Source of the DNA: Providencia rettgeri | GTDB taxonomy: Bacteria; Pseudomonadota; Gammaproteobacteria; Enterobacterales; Enterobacteriaceae | Length of the DNA stretch: 64,000 nt | Direction of reading: 5' to 3' | NCBI RefSeq assembly: GCF_013255915.1 | Contig: NZ_CP053896.1 | Span: forward strand, 4,216,001 to 4,280,000 | In this document: positions 25,754 through 39,288 of the stretch, one piece after another | Numbering within the stretch: position 1 is the stretch's first letter | Layout: each line of letters begins with the position of its first letter | Notes under the pieces: model-generated | What the model saw: the letters and a program-made list of their open reading frames with translations, nothing else | Told to the model about the DNA's origin: nothing | Databases searched by the model: none | Program-made: the position numbers and the translations under genes

Positions 25754-26707
25754 CTACACGGACTGTTCATTTTCCACAACCAAACGCTTCGGTGCTATAC
25801 GGCCATCTTCACTCACCAGAGCAATACCGATAAACCGCTGCTCTGCGCCACAAGTGACTCGGACCATACAACCTTCTTCAAGGCCTTGGACTGCGGCTCT
25901 CACAGGTTGACCCTGCTTAAAATAAGCCGCCGTTTCTTCTGTAATATTTACAGCTGGAAAATGAACGACTGCGGTATCCATTGGTAACAATAGAGAGTCG
26001 AGCAATGACTCAAAAGAACCTTCACCCGCATCTACTTTTGCCCGTAAAGAAGCTAATTGTTCTAATGTTACCATTCGCTCATAAGGGTAATTAGCCACTT
26101 GCACTCGACGCAGGTAAATAACATGCGCACCACAGCCTAACATCTCACCTAAATCATCGATAATTGTACGAATATAGGTTCCTTTAGAACAGTGTATCTC
26201 CAGTTCTAATTCATTATTTTCTAAACGAATAAACTGCAATTCATACACTGTAATTGGGCGAGCTTCACGCTCAACTGTAATCCCTTTACGCGCATATTCA
26301 TACAACGGACGACCTTGGTGTTTCAACGCAGAATACATTGAAGGAATTTGTAATGTATCACCGCGGAAAAATTCTAAAGCATCATCTAGTTGCTGCTGTG
26401 TAAACTCTACGTTACGCTCACTAATAATTTCGCCATGTGAATCTGACGTATCAGTACGTTGCCCAAGACGTGCAATCACGCGATAACGTTTATCTGAATC
26501 GAGTAAAAACTGGGAAAATTTCGTCGCTTCGCCGAGACAAACAGGCAACATACCTGTTGCGAGAGGGTCAAGTGCCCCCGTGTGCCCGGCTTTATTGGCA
26601 TTAAAAAAGCGCCGCACTTTTTGCAGCGCATCATTTGAAGAAATGTCCGTGGGTTTATCCAGCAGCACTACGCCGTCAATATTACGGCCGCTACGACGAC
26701 GCCCCAT
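25754..26707 (-). CDS. truB: tRNA pseudouridine(55) synthase TruB
   Basis: TruB makes pseudouridine 55 in the T-loop of tRNAs. The 317-residue protein carries the catalytic Asp in GALDPLATG (D47), the KxR-type N-terminal motif ([19 protein letters not shown]) and a C-terminal PUA domain. Its ATG overlaps the rbfA stop (TAATG), so the two are translationally coupled within the metY-nusA-infB operon. Confidence 0.96.
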   Translation of the reverse strand: MGRRRSGRNIDGVVLLDKPTDISSNDALQKVRRFFNANKAGHTGALDPLATGMLPVCLGEATKFSQFLLDSDKRYRVIARLGQRTDTSDSHGEIISERNVEFTQQQLDDALEFFRGDTLQIPSMYSALKHQGRPLYEYARKGITVEREARPITVYELQFIRLENNELELEIHCSKGTYIRTIIDDLGEMLGCGAHVIYLRRVQVANYPYERMVTLEQLASLRAKVDAGEGSFESLLDSLLLPMDTAVVHFPAVNITEETAAYFKQGQPVRAAVQGLEEGCMVRVTCGAEQRFIGIALVSEDGRIAPKRLVVENEQSV

Positions 26708-27117
26708 TATTTTTCCTCTTTATCACTAACATCCGCACGACGTTTTTCATCATCGCGGATCACATTTGACACTAAATTAGACATCCGCATACCGTCAACA
26801 AGAGAGTTGTCATATTCAAATGTTAACTCAGGAATAATACGCAAACGCATTGCTTTTCCAATTAATGAACGTATAAAGCCTGATGCTTCATTTAATGCTT
26901 TAATGCCATCTGCAACCATTTCTTCTTCGCTTTTATCGTTAGCGATATTGAAGAAGGTCACAAAGACTTTACCGTATGCGAGATCGCGAGATAACTCGAC
27001 ACCTGAAACGGTAGCCATACCAATACGTGGGTCTTTGATCTCACGTTGTAAGATGATCGCAATTTCTTTTTGCATCTCTTGCGCAACGCGTTGTGCACGA
27101 CTGAATTCTTTTGCCAT
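26707..27117 (-). CDS. rbfA: 30S ribosome-binding factor RbfA
   Basis: RbfA binds the 30S subunit during late 16S maturation and cold shock. The start is the ATG at 27117 ([13 protein letters not shown]), with AGGAG upstream; a reading from 27159 would add 14 residues of intergenic sequence. The 136-residue product has the KH-like fold with the Ala-kink segment ([18 protein letters not shown]) and [15 protein letters not shown]. It is 86 bp downstream of infB. Confidence 0.95.
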   Translation of the reverse strand: MAKEFSRAQRVAQEMQKEIAIILQREIKDPRIGMATVSGVELSRDLAYGKVFVTFFNIANDKSEEEMVADGIKALNEASGFIRSLIGKAMRLRIIPELTFEYDNSLVDGMRMSNLVSNVIRDDEKRRADVSDKEEK

Positions 27118-27203
27118 CGTTATATCTCCTGACAATAAAGGGGGCAAGCGCCCCCTCATTCATACTGTTTTCTCACCACGACATTTCGTGGGTACTCACA
27201 AAA

Positions 27204-29942
27204 TTAACCGTCAATAGAACGTTTAACTTCAATAATTTCGAAAACTTCAATCATATCGCCTACACGAACATCGTTGTAGTTCTTAACGCCGATACCACAT
27301 TCCATACCGTTACGAACTTCATTGACGTCATCTTTAAAGCGACGTAGTGACTCTAGCTCACCTTCATAAATAACCACGTTATCACGTAATACGCGGATTG
27401 GGTTATTACGTTTGATGGTGCCTTCAGTGACCATACAACCAGCAACCGCGCCGAATTTCGGTGATTTAAATACATCACGAACTTCTGCAAGTCCAATAAT
27501 TTGCTGTTTGTACTCAGGCGCTAACATACCGCTCATAGCTTGTTTGATTTCATCAATTAAGCTATAGATAACAGAGTAGTAGCGTAAGTCAACACTTTCA
27601 CTTTCAATCACGCGACGAGCAGAAGCATCTGCACGTACATTGAAGCCTAAGATGATAGCATTCGATGCCGCAGCTAATGTTGCGTCAGTTTCAGTGATAC
27701 CACCTACACCAGAACCGATGATTTTAATTTTAACTTCATCAGTCGACAGCTTCATTAGAGAGTCGGTAATTGCTTCACAAGTACCTTGTACGTCGGTTTT
27801 CAGAACGATGTTCAGCTCAGACACTTTACCTTCTTCCATGTTAGCAAACATGTTTTCCAGTTTAGATTTCTGCTGGCGAGCTAATTTAACATCACGGAAT
27901 TTACCTTGACGATACAGGGCAACTTCACGTGCTTTTTTCTCGTCACGTACAACGGTAGCTTCATCACCCGCTGAAGGCACGTTAGATAAGCCTAAGATCT
28001 CAACAGGCATTGAAGGGCCTGCAGATTGAACTTCTTTACCTAATTCGTTACGCATTGCACGAATACGGCCATATTCGAAACCACACAGGACGATATCGCC
28101 TTTGTTCAATGTACCTTCTTGAACTAAGATTGTTGCAACTGGGCCACGACCTTTGTCTAAGTAAGACTCAACAACGACACCGCTTGCCATGCCTGCATAT
28201 ACCGCTTTCAGTTCTAAAACTTCAGCTTGCAGCAAGATAGCATCGAGTAACTCGTCAATACCGGTACCTTTCTTAGCAGAAACACTGATGAACTGAGTAT
28301 CACCACCCCAGTCTTCAGAAATAACACCGTACTGAGACAGCTCATTTCTAACGCGGTCTGGGTCAGCTTCTGGTTTATCAATTTTGTTTACTGCAACAAC
28401 AATTGGTACACCCGCTGCTTTCGCATGCTGAATAGCTTCAATTGTTTGTGGCATAACACCATCGTCTGCAGCAACAACCAGAACAACGATATCCGTTGCC
28501 TGAGCACCACGAGCACGCATTGAAGTAAACGCGGCGTGACCTGGGGTATCTAAGAAGGTAATCATACCCTTATCAGTTTGTACGTGGTAAGCACCAATGT
28601 GCTGAGTAATACCACCCGCTTCACCTGATGCCACTTTCGTTGAGCGAATGTAGTCAAGTAGAGAGGTTTTACCATGGTCAACGTGACCCATAATGGTCAC
28701 AACTGGCGCACGTGGCTCTTGAAGTGCAGAACCTGTATCACGGTCATTCATTACCGCTTCTTCTAATTCGTTTTCACGACGCAGAATAACTTTGTGACCC
28801 ATTTCTTCTGCAACTAACTGTGCAGTTTCTTGGTCAATCACTTGGTTGATAGTCGCCATTGCGCCCATCTTCATCATCGTTTTGATGACTTGAGAACCTT
28901 TTACTGCCATTTTATTAGCAAGTTCACCAACAGTGATTGTTTCACCAATCACAACATCACGGTTAACCGCAACTGCTGGTTTAGTAAAGCTTTGTTGTAA
29001 AGAACTACCTTTACGTTGCTTACCTTTGCTGCGACCCGAACGGCCTGCGGCACGTTCTTCTTCGCGATCTGCTTTTTCAGAAAGTTTATTACCTTTCTTC
29101 TGGCGAGGTGCTTTTGCAGTACGATTACGTGAACGACGGCCTTCTTCTTTCTCATCACTTTCATCTTCAGCTGCACGAGCGTGCGTTGAAGTTGTCGTGT
29201 GATAATCGCTGTCTTCTTCAGTTTTCGTTTCAGCAGTCCACTTTTCACCGTTTTCTTCTGCCATTTTGCGTGCTTCTTCAGCTACGCGACGTGCTTCTGC
29301 TTCAACTTTGCGCTGAGTTTCTTCTTCAGCTTTACGTTTTAGCTCCGCAGCTTCAGCTTCACGGCGTTGTTTGTCGGCATTACTTTCTACAGCTTTGCCT
29401 GGTTTTTGTTGATTTTCGCTTGGTTTCACTTTTTCTCTTTCCGCTGCTTCGCGCGTAGCTTTATCTGCTGCTTCACGTTTTGCTTTCTCTTCGGCTTCAC
29501 GTTTTGCCTTTTCTTCCGCTTCACGTTTAGCTGTTTCTTCTGCTAATCGTTTTGCTTCTGCTTGACGTTGTGCCAGTTCTTCAGCTTCGCGCTGTGCCTG
29601 CTCTTCCGCTTCACGCTGCGCCTGCTCTTCCGCTTTTGCTTCTTCAGCATCACGGTTCACATAAGTGCGTTTTTTGCGGACTTCGACATTTACCGATTTG
29701 CTTTTGCCACCGGTGACGGGGACACTCAGCGTACTACGAGTTTTGCGCTGTAGTGTCAATTTGCTTGGCTGACCCGCTACCCCGCCTTGTTCACGGTTTA
29801 AATGGCTCAGTAAAGCTTCTTTTTCTGACTGGCTAACAGAGTCATTCTCACCTTTTTTGATCCCTGCTTCAGCAAATTGCTGTACCAGGCGATCAACTGT
29901 GGTTTGAATTTCCGTTGCCAATGTTTTTACAGTTTCTGTCAT
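27204..29942 (-). CDS. infB: Translation initiation factor IF-2
   Basis: IF-2 is the GTPase that delivers fMet-tRNA to the 30S subunit and promotes subunit joining. The 912-residue protein (E. coli 890) has an N-terminal IF2N domain, a repetitive charged coiled coil at about residues 100-240 ([10 protein letters not shown]-type heptads), a second IF2N, the G domain ([21 protein letters not shown]) and C-terminal C1/C2 domains ([19 protein letters not shown]). The extra length lies in the repetitive linker. It sits between nusA and rbfA. Confidence 0.97.
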   Translation of the reverse strand: MTETVKTLATEIQTTVDRLVQQFAEAGIKKGENDSVSQSEKEALLSHLNREQGGVAGQPSKLTLQRKTRSTLSVPVTGGKSKSVNVEVRKKRTYVNRDAEEAKAEEQAQREAEEQAQREAEELAQRQAEAKRLAEETAKREAEEKAKREAEEKAKREAADKATREAAEREKVKPSENQQKPGKAVESNADKQRREAEAAELKRKAEEETQRKVEAEARRVAEEARKMAEENGEKWTAETKTEEDSDYHTTTSTHARAAEDESDEKEEGRRSRNRTAKAPRQKKGNKLSEKADREEERAAGRSGRSKGKQRKGSSLQQSFTKPAVAVNRDVVIGETITVGELANKMAVKGSQVIKTMMKMGAMATINQVIDQETAQLVAEEMGHKVILRRENELEEAVMNDRDTGSALQEPRAPVVTIMGHVDHGKTSLLDYIRSTKVASGEAGGITQHIGAYHVQTDKGMITFLDTPGHAAFTSMRARGAQATDIVVLVVAADDGVMPQTIEAIQHAKAAGVPIVVAVNKIDKPEADPDRVRNELSQYGVISEDWGGDTQFISVSAKKGTGIDELLDAILLQAEVLELKAVYAGMASGVVVESYLDKGRGPVATILVQEGTLNKGDIVLCGFEYGRIRAMRNELGKEVQSAGPSMPVEILGLSNVPSAGDEATVVRDEKKAREVALYRQGKFRDVKLARQQKSKLENMFANMEEGKVSELNIVLKTDVQGTCEAITDSLMKLSTDEVKIKIIGSGVGGITETDATLAAASNAIILGFNVRADASARRVIESESVDLRYYSVIYSLIDEIKQAMSGMLAPEYKQQIIGLAEVRDVFKSPKFGAVAGCMVTEGTIKRNNPIRVLRDNVVIYEGELESLRRFKDDVNEVRNGMECGIGVKNYNDVRVGDMIEVFEIIEVKRSIDG

Positions 29943-29965
29943 GCCGTTCCTTCCTGCTACAGTGT

Positions 29966-31950
<1,985 letters not shown>

Positions 31951-31966
31951 GCCCACCCCCAGACAT

Positions 31967-31988
31967 AAAAAAAGGGCTATAAAAGCCC
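31967..31988 (-). terminator. Second terminator between metY and rimP
   Basis: The stem GGGCT/AGCCC is followed on the minus strand by seven Ts, 17 nt upstream of the rimP start. It probably tunes read-through from metY into rimP-nusA. Confidence 0.7.
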
Positions 31989-32011
31989 AGTTAATTCGAT
32001 TGTCAAATAAC

Positions 32012-32036
32012 AAAAAACCCCGAAATTCGGGGCTTT
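32012..32036 (-). terminator. First terminator after metY
   Basis: The stem CCCCGAA/TTCGGGG with a T-rich run on the minus strand ends the metY tRNA transcript about 170 nt downstream of the tRNA. Confidence 0.8.
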
Positions 32037-32202
32037 ATGCAACTGGACCCTGTAGTGCACGGGTTCACCATATTCTTATTATACCTGTAAAATCTAGAGA
32101 AATCGATGAGAAATTTTGAGAGCTGTTAGATAACTGCACTTGATTACTACACCGGATAACTACTATAGACCACGATACTGACAAGGTATGTTGAATAAGA
32201 AA

Positions 32203-32279
<77 letters not shown>

Positions 32280-32337
32280 TTCGAAAGCGTGTCATATTCT
32301 ACACAGATAACCTGTAAATCACAAGTATCTTAAATAA

Positions 32338-32427
32338 TGGTGCCGAGGACGGGACTTGAACCCGTACGCCCGTTTTGTAGGCACTACCACCTCAAGGTAG
32401 CGTGTATACCAATTTCACCACCTCGGC
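32338..32427 (-). tRNA. leuU: tRNA-Leu, anticodon GAG
   Basis: This 90-nt class II tRNA has acceptor GCCGAGG/CCTCGGC, anticodon arm CTACC-TTGAGGT-GGTAG and a variable arm of about 18 nt, a few bases longer than recalled for E. coli leuU. CCA is encoded. It lies between secG and metY. Confidence 0.96.
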
Positions 32428-32542
32428 ACTGAGGCGAGGTTATCAATATTTAATCAATAACCTCAAATTTTAACTTCTTGCTCATCGCTGAGCTTACTAC
32501 TTAATGATGGCATTAGTTGCCTTCATTCGGAATCTTTCACAC

Positions 32543-32887
32543 TTAACGAGGGATATCGCTCGTTGGTGTAGCTGGTGCTGCCGGAACGTCTGTTGGTTGC
32601 TCGACTTTTGTAGGTTCACTAATGTTTTCCCACTTACTACCACTACCAGTTCCGTACTTGTTGGCAGTCATGTTGCCAAGTATTAAACTGATGATGAAAA
32701 ACACAGCAGCCAAGATTCCAGTCATACGGGTCATGAAGTTACCTGAGCCCGATGAACCAAACAGTGTTGCAGAAGCGCCCGCACCGAATGAAGCTCCCAT
32801 GTCAGCACCTTTACCTTGCTGTAACATAATCAGACCAATAAGCCCGATAGCCGCTAGCAAGAAAATAATTAAAAGAGCTACATACAT
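32543..32887 (-). CDS. secG: Preprotein translocase subunit SecG
   Basis: SecG is the small SecYEG subunit that stimulates SecA-driven export. The 114-residue protein has two membrane helices (residues about 2-20 and 52-72) joined by the conserved loop MLQQGKGADMGASFGAGAS, then GSGNFMTRMTG, and a Pro/Thr-rich tail. It is downstream of glmM and upstream of leuU, as in E. coli. Confidence 0.96.
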   Translation of the reverse strand: MYVALLIIFLLAAIGLIGLIMLQQGKGADMGASFGAGASATLFGSSGSGNFMTRMTGILAAVFFIISLILGNMTANKYGTGSGSKWENISEPTKVEQPTDVPAAPATPTSDIPR

Positions 32888-32944
32888 TTGAGTTACCTAT
32901 TCAGTTGCGGTGCATAGCCTAATGCTATGACCTTTATCACTGCA

Positions 32945-32996
32945 CACCTGCTCATTTCGGCCGTAAAGAAACACGCTTACGGGATTGAGCAGGTGC
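32945..32996 (-). repeat. Long hairpin between glmM and secG
   Basis: CACCTGCTCA (32945-32954) pairs with TGAGCAGGTG in 32986-32996, and an inner CCGTAAA/CTTACGG pair continues the stem. It lies about 60 nt upstream of secG in the 220-bp gap. No T tract follows on the minus strand, so it is more likely a leader structure or processing site than a terminator. Confidence 0.55.
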
Positions 32997-33107
32997 GAAT
33001 ACTAACCAAAGCTGAGCCGACAAGCAAGTCTATTTTAATTCCATTTGATTATTTGCAGAAAAAAACAACAAATTATCAAAATATCGCTCAGCTTCACCAA
33101 TAACAAC

Positions 33108-34445
33108 TTAGCCAGCTGCTTTTACTGCATCAGCAATATGGTTTGCCATTGCTGTCACATCAGCTTCGTTTTCACCTTCAACCATAACTCGGATTAATGG
33201 CTCTGTTCCTGATTTTCTCAGTAATACGCGGCCTTTTCCTGCCAATTGTTTTTCAACTTCTTCGTTCGCGGCAACAACTGCATCACTTTGTAATGGGTCG
33301 TGTTGGCCTTTGAAACGTACGTTAACTAGCACTTGTGGTAATAATTTCATACCGCTGCATAAATCATGTAGGCTCATATGGTTACGTACCATAGCGCTTA
33401 ATACCTGCAAGCCTGCAACAATCCCATCACCAGTGGTCGTTTTATCTAATAAAATCACGTGGCCTGAGTTTTCAGCCCCCATGCGCCAACCTTTTTCCTG
33501 TAATTTTTCGAGAACATAGCGGTCGCCCACTTTTGCACGCTCAAAAGGAATTCCGAGCTGTTTTAGGGCGATTTCTAACCCCATATTACTCATTAATGTT
33601 CCCACTACCCCGCCTTTTAACTGGCCTTGGCGTAACGCTTCGCGAGCAATAATGAAGAGGATTTGGTCGCCATCGACTTTTTCACCGAGGTGATCAACCA
33701 TAATAATGCGGTCACCATCACCATCAAATGCTAAACCAACATGCGCTTTTTCTTCCAAAACTTTTTGTTGTAACTGGCGAACGTCTGTAGCGCCACACTC
33801 TTCGTTGATGTTGATTCCGTTAGGATCGCAACCGATAGTGATGACTTCTGCCCCTAACTCACGGAACACATTTGGTGCGATGTGGTAAGTAGCCCCATTA
33901 GCACAATCAATGACAATTTTTAAACTTGCAAGGCTTTGTTCGTTCGGGAACGTACCTTTACAGAATTCAATATAACGGCCCGCAGCATCTACAATACGGT
34001 TTGCACGACCTAATTCAGCTGACTCAACGCAGGTGATCGGCTTTTCCATTTCAGCTTCAATGGCTTCTTCGACTTCATCAGGCAGCTTAGTCCCATCAAT
34101 TGAGAAGAACTTAATCCCATTATCATAATATGGGTTATGAGACGCTGAAATGACAATTCCCGCTTCTGCGCGGAAAGTACGTGTTAAATAAGCAACCGCT
34201 GGGGTTGGCATTGGACCTGTGAAAGATGCGGATAAACCTGCCGCTGCTAAGCCCGCTTCTAATGAAGATTCCAACATATAGCCAGAAATACGCGTATCTT
34301 TACCAATAATAATTTTACGTGAACCATGACGAGCGAGGACTTTCCCTGCCGCCCAGCCTAATTTTAAAACAAAATCAGGGGTAATTGGGCTATCACCCAC
34401 TTTGCCACGAATACCATCAGTACCAAAATATTTACGGTCGCTCAT
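33108..34445 (-). CDS. glmM: Phosphoglucosamine mutase
   Basis: GlmM interconverts glucosamine-6-P and glucosamine-1-P for UDP-GlcNAc, hence peptidoglycan and LPS. The 445-residue protein has the phosphoserine loop [12 protein letters not shown] (S102), the magnesium-binding DGDGDR, the sugar-binding GAENSGHVI and the C-terminal phosphate site [12 protein letters not shown]. It starts 4 nt after folP. Confidence 0.97.
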   Translation of the reverse strand: MSDRKYFGTDGIRGKVGDSPITPDFVLKLGWAAGKVLARHGSRKIIIGKDTRISGYMLESSLEAGLAAAGLSASFTGPMPTPAVAYLTRTFRAEAGIVISASHNPYYDNGIKFFSIDGTKLPDEVEEAIEAEMEKPITCVESAELGRANRIVDAAGRYIEFCKGTFPNEQSLASLKIVIDCANGATYHIAPNVFRELGAEVITIGCDPNGININEECGATDVRQLQQKVLEEKAHVGLAFDGDGDRIIMVDHLGEKVDGDQILFIIAREALRQGQLKGGVVGTLMSNMGLEIALKQLGIPFERAKVGDRYVLEKLQEKGWRMGAENSGHVILLDKTTTGDGIVAGLQVLSAMVRNHMSLHDLCSGMKLLPQVLVNVRFKGQHDPLQSDAVVAANEEVEKQLAGKGRVLLRKSGTEPLIRVMVEGENEADVTAMANHIADAVKAAG

Positions 34446-34449
34446 ACGC

Positions 34450-35286
34450 TTATTTTTCCTTTTCTGACAGAGTCATCTGTACCACTTGCATCGCTTGCAC
34501 GGTTTCTTTGACATCATGAACTCGAATGATGTGAGCCCCTTGCATCGCAGCAATCACTGCACAAGTTAGGCTGCCTGCGAGGCGTTCTTGTGGTGGAACA
34601 TTCAATAATTGTCCAATCATAGATTTACGTGACATCCCTGCCAATAGCGGTAGTCCGAAATTATGAAATTGTTCTAAGTTTGCCAATAACTGGTAATTAT
34701 GCGACAAGTTCTTACCAAAACCAAAGCCTGGATCAAGGATAATTTGTTGCCTCTCTATCCCTGCGCCCACACACCGGGTGATTTCAGCATCAAGATAGTC
34801 TTTTACCTCACGCACCACATTTTCATAATTTGGCGCTTCTTGCATCGTTCTTGGCTGGCCTTGCATATGCATAATACAAACGGGTAAACCTGTTTTCGCG
34901 GCGACGACTAATGCGTCTGGCTCATGTAGAGAACGAATATCATTGATGATATGCATACCTGCGTTTGCTGCTTCCGCCATGACTTGGGCTTTAGAGGTAT
35001 CGACTGAAATCCATACATCAAAACGCTGGACTATTGCTTCAACAACAGGAATAACCCTATCAAGTTCCTCATTCACAGAAACTTCGGCAGCCCCTGGACG
35101 GGTAGATTCGCCACCAATATCAATGATAGTCGCACCGTGTTGCACCATTTTTGCCACATGTTCAAGCGCATCATGATAACGATTATGAGTGCCACCATCT
35201 GAAAATGAATCAGGAGTGACATTCAAAATCCCCATCACCTTAGGTGTGGATAAGTCAAGGACACTGCCTCTCGCTTTGATTTGCAT
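34450..35286 (-). CDS. folP: Dihydropteroate synthase
   Basis: FolP condenses p-aminobenzoate with dihydropterin pyrophosphate and is the sulfonamide target. The 278-residue TIM barrel has [26 protein letters not shown] and the late SRKSMIG loop. No unusual residues stand out in these loops. It is between ftsH, from which a terminator separates it, and glmM. Confidence 0.96.
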   Translation of the reverse strand: MQIKARGSVLDLSTPKVMGILNVTPDSFSDGGTHNRYHDALEHVAKMVQHGATIIDIGGESTRPGAAEVSVNEELDRVIPVVEAIVQRFDVWISVDTSKAQVMAEAANAGMHIINDIRSLHEPDALVVAAKTGLPVCIMHMQGQPRTMQEAPNYENVVREVKDYLDAEITRCVGAGIERQQIILDPGFGFGKNLSHNYQLLANLEQFHNFGLPLLAGMSRKSMIGQLLNVPPQERLAGSLTCAVIAAMQGAHIIRVHDVKETVQAMQVVQMTLSEKEK

Positions 35287-35303
35287 TGTTATTTTTCCTT
35301 AAC

Positions 35304-35330
35304 GAAAAAAACCCCAGCGAACTGGGGTCT
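35304..35330 (-). terminator. Terminator after ftsH
   Basis: The stem ACCCCAG/CTGGGGT with loop CGAA is followed on the minus strand by seven Ts. It lies between ftsH and folP, so folP-glmM expression depends on read-through or a local promoter. Confidence 0.85.
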
Positions 35331-35352
35331 TAATATTTTATTTCACGACCGC

Positions 35353-37341
35353 TTATTGTGGTTTGCTGTCGTTATTATCTGATGGGTTTGATTCATCAGC
35401 ATTATTACTATTACTTGTGTTATTTGGTTCTTCAGACTGTGGTTTTTCCGCTGTAGGTTCCGCTTTTGGCGCACCTGTACCGAACGAACCAGTGACATTA
35501 CTCACTTTTTTGTCTTCATCCCAACCTGCTGGCTCACGCACTGGACGGCGGTTCATCAGGTCATCAATCTGTGGCATATCAATGGTTTCATATTTCAATA
35601 ATGCATCTTTAGTCGCATGCAGAATATCAATATTGTCTTCCAATGTTTTGTATGCCAATTGATAACAGTGGTCCAGAATTTTTTTAATTTCTTCATCGAC
35701 AATACGTGCTGTCTCATCAGAAATTCCTGAACCATTACCTGAAGAGCGACCTAAGAACGCTGGGCCTTCTTCTTTCGAATACTGCATTGGGCCTAAGCGG
35801 TCAGAGAAGCCCCACTGAGTCACCATGTTACGTGCCGTATTCGTCGCAAACTGAATATCGGAAGAAGCACCCGTTGTGACTTTATCGCGACCATAAATCA
35901 GTTCTTCTGCAATACGACCTGCATATGCCGTTGCAATCATACCTTCGAGCTTCAAGCGGCTACGACTGACTTCATCACCTTCTGGTAAGAAGAAAGCAAC
36001 ACCTAACGCTTGCCCACGCGGAACGATCGTTACTTTGTGGACAGGGTCATGTTCTGGCATTAAATGACCGATAATCATATGACCACCTTCATGGTAAGCC
36101 GTTGATTCTTTTTGCTCTTCGGTCATCATCAGAGAACGACGCTCTGCACCCATCCAAATCTTGTCACGCGCTTTTTCAAACTCAACCATAGAAACAACAC
36201 GCTTATTCGCGCGAGCAGCAAACAATGCGGCTTCGTTCACTAAGTTTGCGAGTTCAGCACCTGAAAACCCAGGTGTTGCACGTGCAAGAATGAAAGTATC
36301 TACACTTGGGTCAATAGGAACACGACGCATATGTACTTTCAGAATTTGTTCACGGCCACGAACGTCTGGTAAGCCAACGACTACCTGACGGTCAAAACGA
36401 CCTGGACGTAATAAAGCAGGGTCAAGTACGTCAGCACGGTTAGTTGCTGCGATAACAATGATCCCCTCATTACCTTCGAAACCGTCCATCTCAACTAGCA
36501 TTTGGTTCAGTGTTTGTTCACGCTCATCGTGACCACCACCAAGACCTGCACCACGTTGACGACCTACCGCATCGATCTCATCAATAAAGATGATACAAGG
36601 CGCTGCTTTTTTCGCTTGTTCGAACATGTCACGAACACGAGAAGCCCCCACCCCCACAAACATTTCCACAAAGTCAGAACCGGAAATGGTGAAGAATGGA
36701 ACTTTTGCCTCACCAGCGATAGCTTTTGCCAGTAATGTTTTACCTGTTCCTGGAGGCCCTACCATCAGGACGCCTTTTGGAATTTTACCGCCAAGTTTTT
36801 GGAAACGAGCAGGTTCACGCAGAAACTCTACGATTTCGCCTACTTCTTCTTTGGCTTCATCACACCCAGCAACGTCTGCAAATGTTGTTTTGATCTGATC
36901 TTCTGTCAGCATGCGGGCTTTACTTTTGCCAAATGACATTGCCCCCTTGCCGCCACCGCCTTGCATCTGGCGCATGAAGAAAATCCAGACACCAATCAAC
37001 AGAAGCATTGGGAACCAGGAAATAAAAATAGATGTCAGTAAGCTAGGTTCTTCTGGTGGTTCACCAACAACCGTCACATGCTTATTTAGCAAAGTGTCTA
37101 ACAGCTTCTCATCCTGCATAGGAAGATAAGTTGTATAGCGGCTATTATCAGCCTTTCTGACGTTCAATTCACGACCTGTGATACGAACTTCACGTACCTG
37201 ATCCTGGGCTAACTCATTGATAAACGTAGAATAATCAACTCTGCGACTATTCGAATCGCTTGGGCCAAAACTCTGGAACAAGGACATCAGAACAACTGCG
37301 ATGACTAACCAGAGAATCAGGTTTTTCGCCATGTCACTCAA
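35353..37341 (-). CDS. ftsH: ATP-dependent zinc metalloprotease FtsH
   Basis: FtsH is the hexameric inner-membrane AAA+ protease that controls LpxC, sigma-32 and SecY quality. The 662-residue protein has two N-terminal membrane helices around a periplasmic domain, Walker A GPPGTGKT and Walker B IIFIDEID near residues 195-255, the SRH region, the zinc motif HEGGH near 418 (HEAGH in E. coli, still HExxH) and an Asn/Ser/Asp-rich tail. The start could be this ATG or the one three codons later (MAKNLILW), the usual E. coli start. Confidence 0.97.
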   Translation of the reverse strand: MSDMAKNLILWLVIAVVLMSLFQSFGPSDSNSRRVDYSTFINELAQDQVREVRITGRELNVRKADNSRYTTYLPMQDEKLLDTLLNKHVTVVGEPPEEPSLLTSIFISWFPMLLLIGVWIFFMRQMQGGGGKGAMSFGKSKARMLTEDQIKTTFADVAGCDEAKEEVGEIVEFLREPARFQKLGGKIPKGVLMVGPPGTGKTLLAKAIAGEAKVPFFTISGSDFVEMFVGVGASRVRDMFEQAKKAAPCIIFIDEIDAVGRQRGAGLGGGHDEREQTLNQMLVEMDGFEGNEGIIVIAATNRADVLDPALLRPGRFDRQVVVGLPDVRGREQILKVHMRRVPIDPSVDTFILARATPGFSGAELANLVNEAALFAARANKRVVSMVEFEKARDKIWMGAERRSLMMTEEQKESTAYHEGGHMIIGHLMPEHDPVHKVTIVPRGQALGVAFFLPEGDEVSRSRLKLEGMIATAYAGRIAEELIYGRDKVTTGASSDIQFATNTARNMVTQWGFSDRLGPMQYSKEEGPAFLGRSSGNGSGISDETARIVDEEIKKILDHCYQLAYKTLEDNIDILHATKDALLKYETIDMPQIDDLMNRRPVREPAGWDEDKKVSNVTGSFGTGAPKAEPTAEKPQSEEPNNTSNSNNADESNPSDNNDSKPQ

Positions 37342-37389
37342 GGGATTAACCTCATATTACAACTGTGTTAACAAATAACGCTCAGGGTA

Positions 37390-38019
37390 CTACAGTTTTA
37401 GCCCTGTCGCTACAATGTATACTTCACGTGACCGTGCGCGCGAAGATTCGGGTTTACGAACTTTTACTTTCGTAAACAGGGAGCGGATATCCCTAAGGTA
37501 ATCGTCAAAGCCTTCTCCCTGAAACACTTTAACAATGAAACTCCCCCCAGGCGCCAATACAGCACGGCACATATCCAAAGCTAATTCAACTAGATACATA
37601 GAGCGAGGAATATCAACCGCTGGTGTCCCACTCATATTTGGAGCCATGTCAGACATGACCACCTGTACTTTTTTGTCGCCAACGCGTTCTAACAAAGCGG
37701 CGAGAACGGCTTCATCGCGAAAATCCCCTTGCAGGAAATCAACGCCAACGATTGGGTCCATCGGCAATAAGTCACAAGCAATAACCCGCCCATTATGACC
37801 TATTTGGCTAACAACGTATTGCGACCAACCACCAGGGGCTGCTCCTAAATCAACAACGGTCATACCTGGTTTAAAAATTTTATCACCTTGCTGGATTTCT
37901 TCCAGCTTAAACCATGCACGTGAGCGTAGCCCTTTTTTTTGTGCTTGCTGAACATATTTATCACTAAAATGCTCTTGCAACCAGCGACTTGAGCTTGCCG
38001 AACGTTTTTTATTGGCCAT
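37390..38019 (-). CDS. rlmE: 23S rRNA 2'-O-methyltransferase RlmE
   Basis: RlmE (FtsJ/RrmJ) methylates U2552 in the 50S A-loop during assembly. The start is the ATG at 38019 ([13 protein letters not shown]), giving 209 residues as in E. coli; the ATG 12 bases earlier is less likely. It has the SAM motif [14 protein letters not shown], the catalytic Asp in MSDMAPN, and the later Lys (FIVKVFQG) and Glu (REVYIVATG). It is co-transcribed with ftsH, 48 nt upstream. Confidence 0.97.
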   Translation of the reverse strand: MANKKRSASSSRWLQEHFSDKYVQQAQKKGLRSRAWFKLEEIQQGDKIFKPGMTVVDLGAAPGGWSQYVVSQIGHNGRVIACDLLPMDPIVGVDFLQGDFRDEAVLAALLERVGDKKVQVVMSDMAPNMSGTPAVDIPRSMYLVELALDMCRAVLAPGGSFIVKVFQGEGFDDYLRDIRSLFTKVKVRKPESSRARSREVYIVATGLKL

Positions 38020-38154
38020 TGTGCTTTCCAACTATACTAAAAGAACTTCACCTAACTTGCTGCTTCTTTACCATCAAAAAGATATAATTGATGGTGATAG
38101 ATATCAGATGGCGGTAGAATAAGCCATTTTCAATACTAACCAAGCAAAAAATCA

Positions 38155-38448
38155 ATGAATCTTAATAAAAAACAAATTCAGCACCTAAAAAGTCTCGCTC
38201 ACCATTTAAACCCTGTTGTTATGATCGGCAACAATGGTTTAACCGAAGGTGTTTTGGCTGAGATTGAACTCTCATTAGCACATCATGAGCTTATCAAAGT
38301 CAAGATCGCAGGCGAAGACCGTGATACTAAAAATTTGATCGCTGATGCGATTGTTCGCGAAACTGGTGCAGTAAATGTACAAATTATTGGTAAAATTCTT
38401 GTTATCTACCGTCCTTCGGCAGACCGCAAAATCATTTTACCTAAATAA
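38155..38448 (+). CDS. yhbY: CRM-domain ribosome assembly RNA-binding protein YhbY
   Basis: This 97-residue single CRM domain protein has the GxxG loop in VMIGNNGLTEGVLAEIE and LIKVKIAGEDRDTK. E. coli YhbY associates with pre-50S particles. It is divergent from rlmE over 123 bp and convergent with greA across a bidirectional terminator, as in E. coli. Confidence 0.95.
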   Translation: MNLNKKQIQHLKSLAHHLNPVVMIGNNGLTEGVLAEIELSLAHHELIKVKIAGEDRDTKNLIADAIVRETGAVNVQIIGKILVIYRPSADRKIILPK

Positions 38449-38498
38449 TCCCCCATCATTTATATAAAAATGCCATTGAAAGCATGTTTTATATGATG

Positions 38499-38522
38499 AA
38501 AAAGGCCGCCTGCGGCCTTTTT
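38499..38522. terminator. Bidirectional terminator between yhbY and greA
   Basis: AAAAAGGCCGC and GCGGCCTTTTT form an 11-bp stem with a 2-base centre and T runs on both strands, between convergent genes. Confidence 0.9.
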
Positions 38523-38566
38523 CTTTAAATCAGGGAAATAATATAACCAATTCAGGGAAATAGGAA

Positions 38567-39043
38567 TCAGATATACTCAACTTTAAGAATTTCGAACTCG
38601 ACATCACCACCTGGGGTTTTAATCGAGACCGCATCATCAACTTCTTTACCCACTAAACCGCGTGCTATCGGTGAGTTCACAGAAATCAGATTGATCTTAA
38701 TATCTGCTTCATCATCACCAACAATACGATACGTTAGCTCTTCGTCAGTATCAACATTCAATACTGTCACAGTCGCGCCAAAGATAACACGACCGTTATT
38801 GACCATTTTAGTTACATCGATCACTTGAGCGTGAGAAAGTTTCCCTTCGATTTCTTGAATACGGCCCTCACAGAAACCTTGTTGCTCACGTGCTGCATGA
38901 TATTCTGCATTTTCTTTTAAGTCACCGTGCTCACGCGCTTCTGCAATAGATGCAATAATTTCTGGGCGACGGACAGATTTAAGGAATTCTAGCTCTTCTC
39001 TTAGCTTATCCGCACCAAGTACCGTCATCGGGATCTGTTTCAT
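38567..39043 (-). CDS. greA: Transcription elongation factor GreA
   Basis: GreA rescues backtracked RNA polymerase by stimulating transcript cleavage. The start is the ATG at 39043 ([14 protein letters not shown]), with GAGG upstream, giving 158 residues as in E. coli; a reading from 39079 adds 12 leader codons. The coiled-coil tip keeps D41 and E44 ([10 protein letters not shown]) for magnesium coordination; the C-terminal domain reads [20 protein letters not shown]. Confidence 0.97.
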   Translation of the reverse strand: MKQIPMTVLGADKLREELEFLKSVRRPEIIASIAEAREHGDLKENAEYHAAREQQGFCEGRIQEIEGKLSHAQVIDVTKMVNNGRVIFGATVTVLNVDTDEELTYRIVGDDEADIKINLISVNSPIARGLVGKEVDDAVSIKTPGGDVEFEILKVEYI

Positions 39044-39288
39044 TAATAAATACCTCGGTTCAATCCTATCTAAAAACAAGTATCTTCCTGATTTTGTAAC
39101 AACAGTACACCGAACACCTGCGTAAAACCGGGGGTGTTCTAGTAAAAAAACGCAATCAGACTTATGTACTCATTTATCTTATCATAATGTACGCTATTTT
39201 AACTGAGACTTAATAACGGGTCACCGTTTACTTTCTTGGGCATTACACTTTAGTATGTATTATATGTCCACCCTAATGCGTGAAATAT

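Noticed and set aside
28933-29753. Open frames opposite the infB repetitive linker
   Set aside because: Leu/Phe-rich translations of the complement of a Glu/Ala/Arg coiled coil; explained by infB composition.
31951-32013. N-terminal extension of rimP (MLFDNRINW...)
   Set aside because: It would translate through two terminator hairpins; the TTG start gives the exact family length.
39112-39139. GAACACC/GGTGTTC hairpin in the greA leader as a GraL-like attenuator
   Set aside because: There is no U tract after the stem on the greA strand, so termination there cannot be supported.
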